In this document: one piece after another, positions 1 through 6,697 of the stretch
Layout: each line of letters begins with the position of its first letter
Numbering within the stretch: the stretch's first letter is position 1
NCBI GenBank assembly: GCA_025360265.1
Contig: JANYCP010000321.1
Coordinates: forward strand, 1 to 31,554
DNA from: Gemmatimonadota bacterium
Lineage (GTDB): Bacteria > Gemmatimonadota > Gemmatimonadetes > Gemmatimonadales > GWC2-71-9
DNA: 31,554 bases
Direction: 5' to 3'
Notes under the pieces: model-generated
The model's input: the letters and a program-made list of their open reading frames with translations, nothing else
What the model was told of the DNA's origin: nothing
Databases searched by the model: none
Translations under genes and position numbers: made by a program

Positions 1-683
1 GCCTTCAGCGAATCGACCACGCCGATTGCCTTGACATAGCTGGTGAATAGCGGCGCGAATGAGCCGGACGCCGGCGTGCCGAACCGCGCCGCCGTCGGCC
101 CGTCGGCGCGGACGCGCATACCAATTTCGAGCGTGGTGCTGTCCTTCGGAGCGAACGCAACCCGCGAGAGGGTGTCACCGGAGAGCACCACACGAAACAC
201 GCCGGTCCGGTAACTGACCGCCTGCGGCACTTCCATGATCAGATTCGCCGGCGTCATCAAGGCATCGATGGCGGCAAACGACGTGGACGTGTCCACCGTC
301 TTGGGCAGTCGATAGATCTGCAGCACGTAATTGGCGACGGTCGTATCACGCGCCTGCAGTCCGAGCTCGATTGCCACCGAGTCAACCGTGAACGCGCGAG
401 CGGTGTCGGATACCAGCACTGAGTCGGCGCGCGGCAGGAACCGAATGATCGCGCGGTTCTGGCCGTACACGCCGCCGCTCGACGAAAGGACCGAGATCAG
501 GCTCGCCGATTCGAGGAAGCCAGCGAACGACGAGTCGCCGTTGGCGATCGGCGTGAGAACCGTGTCACGAAATACTGCCTGGCCACCAGGACAGTACGTC
601 GGGCAGGTGCCTGGTGTGGTCAGGTGCTCGGTGCAGGCGGTGGCGAGCACGGCCACGCCGAACAGCGCGAGGAGAGCGCGCAT
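1..683 (-). CDS. Surface lipoprotein with DNRLRE-like beta domain, 3' end outside window
   Basis: This reading frame starts with ATG at 683 and runs off the left edge, so about 227 codons are visible and the C-terminus is missing. The N-terminus is a lipoprotein signal: a short charged start, a hydrophobic stretch and a lipobox ending LATAC, with the acylated Cys at residue 17. Two more Cys follow at about residues 27 and 31. The mature part is rich in Ser, Thr, Asp and Val. Around residues 75-130 it has a pattern like RAIIRFLP followed by DSVAIEL and VLQIYRLP, which resembles DNRLRE-type beta-sandwich domains of secreted proteins; this is a resemblance, not a proven match. The ATG shares one base with the cdd stop (TGATG), so it is probably translated together with cdd. 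Its role is unknown; it should sit in the cell envelope. Confidence 0.72.
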   Translation of the reverse strand, partial: MRALLALFGVAVLATACTEHLTTPGTCPTYCPGGQAVFRDTVLTPIANGDSSFAGFLESASLISVLSSSGGVYGQNRAIIRFLPRADSVLVSDTARAFTVDSVAIELGLQARDTTVANYVLQIYRLPKTVDTSTSFAAIDALMTPANLIMEVPQAVSYRTGVFRVVLSGDTLSRVAFAPKDSTTLEIGMRVRADGPTAARFGTPASGSFAPLFTSYVKAIGVVDSLK

Positions 684-1066
684 CACGGCAACACGTCGCC
701 GGTGAAACCGGCGGGAAGCAGCTCGCGCATCGTCCAGGCGGCCATTTCGTCGCCGGCGAAACTCTCGACCGACAGCTCCGGCGCAAACTCTGCGAGCACC
801 TGTCGGCATGCCCCGCAGGGCGAAACCGGATGCACTGCATCACTGACGAGCGCCAGCCGCCGGAAGCGGCGATGGCCAGCCGTGACCGCCGCCACCACCG
901 CACTGCGCTCGGCGCAGATCGTCAATCCGTAGGAGGCGTTCTCGACGTTGCAGCCGGCGAATACGGTTCCGTCGTCGGACTCAAGCGCCGCCCCGACGCG
1001 AAAACCGGAGTACGGGGCGTACGCGCGGTCCCGAGCGGCTTCGGCCGCAGTCCGCAAATCCGTCAT
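683..1066 (-). CDS. cdd: Cytidine deaminase
   Basis: This enzyme hydrolyses cytidine and deoxycytidine to uridine and deoxyuridine in pyrimidine salvage, in the cytoplasm. The 127-residue length fits the short homotetrameric form. The zinc site is complete: CAE at residues 51-53 gives one Cys ligand and the catalytic Glu, and PCGAC supplies Cys84 and Cys87. The substrate-side motifs YSGFRVGAAL (19-28) and GCNVENASYG (38-47) are also present. The ATG overlaps the deoB stop by four bases (ATGA), so the gene is coupled to phosphopentomutase; both act in nucleoside breakdown and reuse. No internal promoter is evident. Confidence 0.95.
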   Translation of the reverse strand: MTDLRTAAEAARDRAYAPYSGFRVGAALESDDGTVFAGCNVENASYGLTICAERSAVVAAVTAGHRRFRRLALVSDAVHPVSPCGACRQVLAEFAPELSVESFAGDEMAAWTMRELLPAGFTGDVLP

Positions 1067-2244
1067 GCCAGCCAGATGTCGCTCAGGAAGGACTTCCCCG
1101 CCGCAAGCGGGGGTACGCCGAGAAATTCCGCGATAGTCTGGCCCACGTCGGCGAAGGTGTTGCGCTCGCCGATGGAGACCGGCCGCACGCGCGGGCCGGC
1201 AGCCAGAATGGGGACGCGCTCGCGCGCGTGGTCGGTGGAACGGGTCGTAGGATCGTTACCATGGTCGGCGGTGAAGATAATCAGGTCCTCGCTCCGGGCC
1301 CCACGCTGCATGCCGGGAATCCAGGCATCCAGTTCCCGGAGCCCACCGACAAATCCGGGTACGTCATTGCGATGTCCCCAGCTCTGGTCGAATTCGATAA
1401 CGTTGGCGAAAAGAAAACCGGCATCCATCGCCGCCATCCCGCCGTCAATGAGCGCGTAAGCATCCCCGTTTGTGGCGGTATGGGTGCTCCGAATTCCCCG
1501 CCCCGCAAAGAGGTCGTCCACCTTGCCGACGCCGACCACCGGGACGCCGGCAGCGGCCAGTTCATCAAGCAGTGTCACACCAGTCGGCTCGCGCGAGAAA
1601 TCCTTCCGGCTCGGCGTGCGGGCGAACCCACCGGGCATCCCACGGAATGGCCGTGCGATGACCCGCGAAACACCGTGCGGATCGACCAGCAATTCACGAG
1701 CGACTGCGCATGCCGCATACAGTTCGCTCAACGGCACGACGTCCTCGTGCGCCGCAACCTGGAAGACTGAATCGGCAGAGGTGTACACGATCCATTTACC
1801 AGTCGCGATATGTTCCGCGCCAAGTTCGTCGAGAATCGCAGTCCCCGACGCGGCCCTATTGCCAATGACCGCGCGATTGGTTCGCCCGGCAAACTCAGCG
1901 AGAAGCGCCGGCGGAAAACCGTTCGGGTAGGTTGGAAACGGTGCCTTCAACACGACACCACACAGCTCCCAGTGGCCAGCCGTGCTGTCTTTCCCCTTGC
2001 TGCTCGGTTGCGCCCAGCCATGCGCCGCGGTTGGATGGAGCGATTTCGGGATCGCGGTATCGCCACAGTACCCGATGCCGAGCGCTTCGAGATTCGGCAA
2101 TTGCAAATCGGGCTGAGCACGCATCACATTGCCGAGTGTCGCGCTCCCTACATCGCCGTATGCGGCGGCGTCGCGCGCTTCCCCCGCGCCAAGTCCATCG
2201 AGCACAATGAGAAAGGCGCGGCGACTACTGCCCGGCGGATTCAT
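1063..2244 (-). CDS. deoB: Phosphopentomutase
   Basis: The enzyme interconverts ribose or deoxyribose 1-phosphate and 5-phosphate, linking nucleoside cleavage to central metabolism. It belongs to the alkaline-phosphatase-like metalloenzymes. The product is 393 residues, the normal DeoB length. Metal-binding signatures are visible: VLDGLGAG near residues 14-21 (Asp16) and FTADHGND with a following DHARE motif near the C-terminus. The nucleophile loop reads GKDSTAGHWEL (84-94), with Ser at the position after KD where Thr is more usual. The frame stays open upstream to 2388, but the extra 48 residues overlap alr and are low-complexity. I chose ATG 2244 because it lies 10 nt after the alr stop and a GAGGG sequence overlaps that stop. 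Downstream it overlaps cdd by four bases. Confidence 0.93.
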   Translation of the reverse strand: MNPPGSSRRAFLIVLDGLGAGEARDAAAYGDVGSATLGNVMRAQPDLQLPNLEALGIGYCGDTAIPKSLHPTAAHGWAQPSSKGKDSTAGHWELCGVVLKAPFPTYPNGFPPALLAEFAGRTNRAVIGNRAASGTAILDELGAEHIATGKWIVYTSADSVFQVAAHEDVVPLSELYAACAVARELLVDPHGVSRVIARPFRGMPGGFARTPSRKDFSREPTGVTLLDELAAAGVPVVGVGKVDDLFAGRGIRSTHTATNGDAYALIDGGMAAMDAGFLFANVIEFDQSWGHRNDVPGFVGGLRELDAWIPGMQRGARSEDLIIFTADHGNDPTTRSTDHARERVPILAAGPRVRPVSIGERNTFADVGQTIAEFLGVPPLAAGKSFLSDIWLA

Positions 2245-2254
2245 CGCAGAGCCC

Positions 2255-3337
2255 TCATTCGAGGTTGAGGTAGCGGCGCGGCAAGCGGGGCCCGAGCGCC
2301 GTGAGCATTTCGTAGCTGACCGTACCAGCGTGCGCCGCGTGTTCGTCAAGCGTGACCAACCCGCCGAAGATGGTCGCCACGTCGCCAATTGCGACCGGAA
2401 GATTGCCAGCGTCTACCATCACATGATCCATCGTCACGCGCCCGACAATACGAACACGGGAACCGAGCAGTTCCACCTCACCGCTACCAGACAGCTGTCG
2501 ATGCACTCCATCGGCGTAACCGATTGCAAGTGTCGCGATCGTTGTCGACCCCGTGGCACTCCACGTTGCGTCGTAGCCCACGGTCGTTCCGGCGGAAATC
2601 CGGTGAAGCCCAACGACTCGAGCGCGCAACGCGGCGACTGGCACGCTGTCCAGCCCGGCGACCCGACCGCCATAGAGATGGATGCCCGGTCGGGTGACAT
2701 CACCAGCAAAGCGGGAACCGTAGGCACCGGCCGCCGATGCCGCTGCATGCACCAGCTGCGGTCGACGCCCAATTGCTGCCATCGCCGCCTCCAGGCGATC
2801 CCACTGCTCCGCCGTCGCGGCCGGATTCTTCTCGGCGGAATGGAACATCGTGAAGATGCCCTCCCATCCCGCCGCGTCGCCAACCAGATTGCGCACCGCC
2901 ATGAGTGCCTGAGGATCGTCCCAGGGGATGCCGGAACGACCCATGCCAGTATCAATTTCGATATGAAACGGCCCGGCACCTTGCTGCAGCCAGGCATCGA
3001 GTGCCGCCACATCACAGATTGCTGGCCGGGCCGCGACGGCGTTGACGAACTCGATCATCGCGGGCACGAGTGGCGAAAAGATCACCACAGGGCGGACGAT
3101 ACCATTGACGTGAAGTTCCCGTGCCTCCTCGATCGTCGCGACGCCGTAACCCCAGGGCTCGGCCTCGCCGAGGGCACGCGCCACCATCAGGGCGCCGAGG
3201 CCGTAGCCGTCGGCCTTGAGCATCGGCAAGAGCGGCGCGCCGGTCGCCGCCATGAACGAACGGGCATTGCGGACCAGGGCATCGAGGTCGACGTCCACCC
3301 AGGCTCGGGCAGTATCAGGTGTGATCCGTTTGCGCAT
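2255..3337 (-). CDS. alr: Alanine racemase
   Basis: This PLP-dependent racemase makes D-alanine for the peptidoglycan stem peptide, in the cytoplasm. The 360-residue product has the fold-type III barrel signature: the PLP-binding Lys41 in MLKADGYGLG, and the second catalytic base Tyr255 in TTVGYDATW near the start of the C-terminal beta domain. The motifs DTGMGRSG (129-136) and RPGIHLYGG (216-224) match the family. It is the first gene of an alr-deoB-cdd-lipoprotein operon, which pairs D-Ala supply with nucleoside salvage. No Shine-Dalgarno sequence precedes the ATG. Instead a promoter-like -35/-10 pair ends six bases before it, so the message may be leaderless. alr is divergent from mazG, only 26 bp away. 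Confidence 0.95.
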   Translation of the reverse strand: MRKRITPDTARAWVDVDLDALVRNARSFMAATGAPLLPMLKADGYGLGALMVARALGEAEPWGYGVATIEEARELHVNGIVRPVVIFSPLVPAMIEFVNAVAARPAICDVAALDAWLQQGAGPFHIEIDTGMGRSGIPWDDPQALMAVRNLVGDAAGWEGIFTMFHSAEKNPAATAEQWDRLEAAMAAIGRRPQLVHAAASAAGAYGSRFAGDVTRPGIHLYGGRVAGLDSVPVAALRARVVGLHRISAGTTVGYDATWSATGSTTIATLAIGYADGVHRQLSGSGEVELLGSRVRIVGRVTMDHVMVDAGNLPVAIGDVATIFGGLVTLDEHAAHAGTVSYEMLTALGPRLPRRYLNLE

Positions 3338-3343
3338 GTTCGG

Positions 3344-3372
3344 AGACTAGGACCGCGGGGGAGATGATGCAA
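3344..3372 (-). promoter_or_regulatory. Putative alr promoter, possibly leaderless
   Basis: On the minus strand a -35-like TTGCAT (3372-3367) is followed by an exact 17-nt spacer and a -10-like TAGTCT (3349-3344). The alr ATG begins six bases after the -10, about where transcription would start. The -35 lies inside the first codons of mazG on the other strand, so the two divergent genes share this DNA. The -10 matches the sigma70 consensus at only three of six positions. The spacing and the lack of a Shine-Dalgarno sequence are the main support. Confidence 0.35.
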
Positions 3373-4128
3373 GACGAATCAGCACTCGGCCGAGCCGTAG
3401 CCATGGTAGCAGACCTTCGGGTGCGCTGTGCCTGGGACCGCGTCCAGACCAGGGAGACACTCCGGCCGTATCTGATCGAGGAGGTCCACGAACTCGACGC
3501 AGCGCTGGCGGCGGGCGATGCCACAGCGATACGCGACGAAGTCGCCGACTTGATGCTCCACCTCGCCTGGCAGCTCGTCCTGGGCCTTGAAGCGAAGGAG
3601 TTCACGCCAGACGAAATCGCCAACGACCTCGTCGCCAAAATGCGTCGGCGCCATCCCCACCTTTTCGATCTCGGTCCGCCACAACAATGGTCGGCGCTCA
3701 AGGCGCGCGAGCGGAAGCCCGACCGCGGAACACTCGACGGCCTACCCGGGACACTTCCTGACCTGCTCATGTCGTATCGGCTTCAGGAACGCGCCGCGGG
3801 TGTCGGTTTCGACTGGCCCGACGTCGAAGGGCCGGTCGCCAAGGTTCGCGAAGAACTCGCGGAAGTCGAAGCGGAGCTTGCGAGCGATGATGCAACAGCG
3901 AGCGAGCGACTCACCGACGAGATCGGCGACCTGCTGTTCGCCGTGGTCAACCTCGCGCGGAAGTCCAACGTGCATCCGGGGCCGGCGCTCGACCGCGCGA
4001 ACAAGAAATTCCGTGATCGGTTCAGCGGGGTGGAGAAGCTCGCCGCCACGCAGGGAATCGCAATGGAGAGCGCAGGACTCGAGAAGCTTGATGAATTGTG
4101 GGACGAGGTGAAAAGGCGTGAGACGTGA
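3364..4128 (+). CDS. mazG: Nucleoside triphosphate pyrophosphohydrolase MazG
   Basis: MazG hydrolyses NTPs and dNTPs to the monophosphate and pyrophosphate, as a house-cleaning enzyme and in some bacteria as a modulator of (p)ppGpp. The product is 254 residues and carries two tandem MazG domains, as in the E. coli protein. In the first domain, CAWDRVQT (22-29) is followed by the metal-binding EEVHE (39-43) and DEVAD (58-62). In the second, EELAE (162-166) is followed by DEIGD (184-188). Both domains keep their acidic residues. Two adjacent ATG codons exist (3364 and 3367); GGGGGAG directly precedes the first, so the second has the better, though still short, spacing. The last codons lie inside an inverted repeat shared with the end of asnS. 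Confidence 0.94.
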   Translation: MMQDESALGRAVAMVADLRVRCAWDRVQTRETLRPYLIEEVHELDAALAAGDATAIRDEVADLMLHLAWQLVLGLEAKEFTPDEIANDLVAKMRRRHPHLFDLGPPQQWSALKARERKPDRGTLDGLPGTLPDLLMSYRLQERAAGVGFDWPDVEGPVAKVREELAEVEAELASDDATASERLTDEIGDLLFAVVNLARKSNVHPGPALDRANKKFRDRFSGVEKLAATQGIAMESAGLEKLDELWDEVKRRET

Positions 4129-4245
4129 CAGGTAAGAAGTTGCCTCGCCCTGAGCGAAGCGAGGGGCCTCCAGACTTCGCGCGGCGCGGAGCCTGAGGGT
4201 CCCTCGCCGGCGGCTCAGGACGAGGGGGCCATCTTACGTCTCACG
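4117..4245. repeat. Imperfect inverted repeat with heptamer ends between mazG and asnS
   Basis: The outer arms GTGAGACGT (4118-4126) and ACGTCTCAC (4236-4244) are exact reverse complements. Moving inward, the left arm has a heptamer-like series GTGAGAC, GTGACAG, GTAAGAA, while the right arm read on the other strand has GTGAGAC, GTAAGAT. The arms therefore look like inverted copies differing by one 7-bp unit. The pairing continues with CCTCGCCCTGAGC (4143-4155) against the complement of GCTCAGGACGAGG (4213-4225), with one mismatch. The stop codons of mazG and asnS both lie in the outer arms. It could act as a bidirectional terminator between these convergent genes, although no T-tract is present. 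It may also be a mobile or tandem-repeat-derived element. Confidence 0.7.
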
Positions 4246-5542
4246 GATACAGCCGATGGATCTGCCTCGGAAACGCGATCGCCTCTCGAATATGCGGAAT
4301 GCCGCAGATCCATGCTACCGTGCGCTCCAGGCCGAGACCAAAGCCTGAGTGCACGAAGCCGCCGTACTTCCGTAGGTCGAGATACCACTTGTACGTCTCG
4401 GGGTTGAGGCCCTGTGCCTCGATGCGCGCGAGGAGCCTGTCGTAGTCATCCTCGCGTTGTGACCCGCCGATGATCTCGCCGTAGCCTTCCGGCGCGAGGC
4501 AATCGTTGTTGAGCACCGTGCGGGTATCGTCAGGATTCTCCTTCATATAGAACGCCTTGACCTGCTTCGGATAGTTCATCACGAAGAGCGGCTTGTCATA
4601 CGCCTTGGCCAGAGCGGTCTCGTCGTCGGCACCAAGGTCGGTGCCCCACTGAATGTCGCTCCCCTGCCCTTGCAGGTTGGCGATCGCGTCGGTGTAGGTG
4701 ATGCGTGCGAACGGCGCGATCACCTTTTCGAGAGGTGCCGTGTCGCGTTCCAGTTCCTTCAGTTCATCCTGGCGGCGTTCGAGCACGCGCGCGACAAGAT
4801 ACGAGACGAACGCTTCCTGCAGCCGCATGTTCTCATTGCTGTCGGCAAAGGCGACCTCAGGCTCGCACATCCAGAACTCGGTGAGGTGTCGGCGCGTCTT
4901 CGACTTCTCCGCCCGGAAGGTCGGACCGAAACAGTAGACCTTGCCATGCGCGGCGGCGGTTGCCTCGATGTACAGCTGTCCGGTCTGGGCGAGGTAGGCC
5001 TGCCCCAAATCGAAGTACTCGGTAGCAAAGAGCTCGCCAGCTTCCTCGCCGATTGATCCGGTGAGAATCGGCGAATCGGTGCGTATGAACCCGCGGTCGT
5101 AGAAGAAATCGCTGATGCCGTGCTCGATCTCGTTGCGCACGCGCGCGATCGCCACCTGCTTTCGCGAGCGCAGCCAGAGGTGTCGATGCTCGAAGAGGAA
5201 GGCGGTGCCGTGATCCTTTGGGGTGATCGGATACTCGACGCTCGGTGCCACGACCGTGACATCAGTCGCCGTGAGTTCGAATCCGCCTGGCGCACGCGCA
5301 TCTGCCCGCACCGTGCCGGCGACCAGCACGTTCGCTTCCTGGGTCATGGTGGCGAAGCGGTCCCACGCACCGTCCACCAGCTCGTTCTTGGGGAACACGG
5401 CCTGGAGATATCCGGTACCGTCGCGCATCGTAAGAAATGCGATCTTGCCCGAGGATCGGGTCGTCATCACCCAGCCCCGCACCGAAACCGTCTCGCCCAC
5501 GTGAGACTTGAGGTCACTTATCCGTACGAAAGTCGTTGCCAT
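4241..5542 (-). CDS. asnS: Asparagine--tRNA ligase
   Basis: This class IIb synthetase charges tRNA-Asn with asparagine in the cytoplasm. The product is 433 residues. Residues about 1-100 form the anticodon-binding OB fold (VSVRGWV, then FLTMRDGTG). The catalytic core follows: motif 2 is seen in FGPTFRAEKSKTRRHLTEFW, and motif 3 in GFGLGLERTVAWICGI near the end. The C-terminal IREAIAFPRQIHRLYP is the usual AsnRS ending. It is separated from AspRS by the TGSIGEEAGELFATEYFD block and the short length. The frame is open upstream to 5695, but that extension overlaps the neighbouring gene's end and an inverted repeat. ATG 5542 is chosen because the family N-terminus starts there and a promoter-like element ends just before it. 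A direct AsnRS implies that Asn-tRNA need not be made by amidation. Confidence 0.94.
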   Translation of the reverse strand: MATTFVRISDLKSHVGETVSVRGWVMTTRSSGKIAFLTMRDGTGYLQAVFPKNELVDGAWDRFATMTQEANVLVAGTVRADARAPGGFELTATDVTVVAPSVEYPITPKDHGTAFLFEHRHLWLRSRKQVAIARVRNEIEHGISDFFYDRGFIRTDSPILTGSIGEEAGELFATEYFDLGQAYLAQTGQLYIEATAAAHGKVYCFGPTFRAEKSKTRRHLTEFWMCEPEVAFADSNENMRLQEAFVSYLVARVLERRQDELKELERDTAPLEKVIAPFARITYTDAIANLQGQGSDIQWGTDLGADDETALAKAYDKPLFVMNYPKQVKAFYMKENPDDTRTVLNNDCLAPEGYGEIIGGSQREDDYDRLLARIEAQGLNPETYKWYLDLRKYGGFVHSGFGLGLERTVAWICGIPHIREAIAFPRQIHRLYP

Positions 5543-5547
5543 GTCAC

Positions 5548-5576
5548 ATTTTAGGTTGGGAGGCGCGAGGGCGCAA
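5548..5576 (-). promoter_or_regulatory. Putative asnS promoter, leaderless arrangement
   Basis: Read on the minus strand, TTGCGC (5576-5571) is followed by a 17-nt spacer and TAAAAT (5553-5548), which matches five of six bases of the sigma70 -10. Only five bases (GTGAC) separate the -10 from the asnS ATG, so transcription would begin at or next to the start codon. There is no Shine-Dalgarno sequence. This arrangement resembles the alr upstream region. Confidence 0.5.
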
Positions 5577-5617
5577 TTAGCGGCGGCCTCGCGCACGTGT
5601 TCGAGCGGCGCCGCTAA
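5577..5617 (-). terminator. Hairpin after the zinc-ribbon gene, upstream of asnS
   Basis: TTAGCGGCG and CGCCGCTAA (5609-5617 and 5577-5585, complementary) form a 9-bp stem, with a possible inner CTCG/CGAG pairing and a loop around AACACGTG. The stem includes the stop codon of the upstream gene at 5614-5616 and directly abuts the putative asnS -35. It could stop or slow transcription from the upstream gene before asnS. No run of T follows, so it is not a classical intrinsic terminator. Confidence 0.45.
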
Positions 5618-6597
5618 AGTGACGCGATGCCGCGCTCCGCATCCTCCACCGCTAGCTGATCCGCAATCTTGGCGACCTCCTCCGCCTCCTGCCATTGGCG
5701 TTCGAGCAGCTTCAACTCTCCGGCGAGTGCCGTACGTTCGGTGTCCTCATGCGCGGCCATTTCGAGCGCCAGACGATCGGGCTTGTCGAGGTCCTTGAGG
5801 AGCGTGCTCAGCGGATTGTCCAGCGGCGACCTGATCTGCATCCGCTCCACCGCGGCCTGGACCGTCTGCTGTGATCCACCGCTGGCGTTGAGTTTCGGCA
5901 TGATTCGCCCTAGCGTGTCGACCGCGTACTGCCCCTTCAGCGTGACGTCGTGAGCCGACCAACCGGTCGCGAGTCCGATTCGTGCACCCCGATACATCGG
6001 AAACTCCAGTGACCAGTCATCGCGGCCATTGGAAACAATTCTCGCTTGCTTGAGGTGCTTCGGCGTCATCGCGCCACCAATTCCCGCCCGCTCGGGGATG
6101 CGGACCACGGCGCGGCGATTGCTATAGACGCCATTGAACATCTGAAAGAGCTGCGTCCCACCAAAAAAACTGCCGCCGATCAACGGCATCGCATACCGGA
6201 ATCCAACGAACATCCCAACTGCACCCACCGTCGCACCGCCAACGATCAACGCATTCCGCCAGCGCCGCCGCCCGAACTGATCACCGTACCGCCACGCCGC
6301 AAACTCCGGCCGCTGCGCAGGACCGATGCGCACCAGTTCGAGCCCTTCCTTGAGTCGAGCGATGCCGATGTTGTCGGTGGAAAAGCGAACGCGAGTTTCG
6401 GAGAACAATCGTTCACAGTGATCAATTGTTTCGAGCCGCGTGTCGAAAGGAACAAGGTTCCACTTTTCGCACGCCCGGCACACGACCCACAATCGGCCCT
6501 GTCGCTCGTCGAACGCAACGCGGCGCCCGATCGGGAGCGTCTCAAGCACCTCGTTGGCGCCGAGGTCCTTGCTGCAGTAGAGGCAGGTGGAGTACAT
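5614..6597 (-). CDS. Unrecognised zinc-ribbon membrane protein with C-terminal coiled region
   Basis: I do not recognise this family. The 327-residue product begins with a likely zinc ribbon made of two CxxC knuckles, Cys5/Cys8 and Cys40/Cys43, separated by a short beta-rich stretch. A hydrophobic, glycine-rich segment at about residues 115-155 could form one or two membrane helices and follows a basic patch (GRRRWRN). The C-terminal 60 residues are rich in Glu, Leu and Ala and look like a coiled coil (about 265-325). The layout suggests a cytoplasmic zinc finger tethered to the membrane. The start ATG follows a heptamer-repeat hairpin and has no Shine-Dalgarno sequence. The gene lies between recG and asnS with an inverted repeat on each side, so it may be a separate transcription unit. 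Codon use looks like its neighbours. Confidence 0.75.
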   Translation of the reverse strand: MYSTCLYCSKDLGANEVLETLPIGRRVAFDERQGRLWVVCRACEKWNLVPFDTRLETIDHCERLFSETRVRFSTDNIGIARLKEGLELVRIGPAQRPEFAAWRYGDQFGRRRWRNALIVGGATVGAVGMFVGFRYAMPLIGGSFFGGTQLFQMFNGVYSNRRAVVRIPERAGIGGAMTPKHLKQARIVSNGRDDWSLEFPMYRGARIGLATGWSAHDVTLKGQYAVDTLGRIMPKLNASGGSQQTVQAAVERMQIRSPLDNPLSTLLKDLDKPDRLALEMAAHEDTERTALAGELKLLERQWQEAEEVAKIADQLAVEDAERGIASL

Positions 6598-6604
6598 GAC
6601 TGAA

Positions 6605-6692
6605 AGATAGGAGATAGGAGATAGGAGATAGGAAATGCCGGTTCCTATCTCCTGCCTCCTATCTCCTATCTCCTATCTCCTATCTCCTATCT
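6605..6692. repeat. Heptamer tandem repeats arranged as a long hairpin
   Basis: The left arm has four exact copies of AGATAGG (6605-6632). After a spacer of 11 bases, the right arm has seven copies of the complement CCTATCT (6644-6692), the second being the variant CCTGCCT. Positions 6605-6634 and 6642-6671 can pair as a 30-bp stem with two mismatches around a 7-nt loop (6635-6641). The element nearly fills the 100-bp space between recG and the zinc-ribbon gene. Unequal copy number in the arms suggests slippage or unit gain and loss. It may act as a transcript-end or stability hairpin, or be a mobile repeat. It is not a CRISPR array, because the units are contiguous and have no spacers. Confidence 0.93.
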
Positions 6693-6697
6693 CCTCG

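Noticed and set aside
2129..3367. Long plus-strand open frame (412 codons) opposite alr and deoB
   Set aside because: It is antisense to two clear enzymes, has a low-complexity Arg/His/Gly-rich product and no family motif. It is a by-product of high GC codon bias.
4141..4230. Classical intrinsic terminator between mazG and asnS
   Set aside because: Stems are present but no T-run follows on either strand. It is listed as an inverted repeat instead.
5543..5695. N-terminal extension of AsnRS
   Set aside because: It crosses a hairpin and the end of the upstream gene, is Gly/Ala-rich and is absent from the family.
6605..6692. Possible CRISPR array
   Set aside because: Units are 7 bp, contiguous and without spacers, and no cas genes are near.
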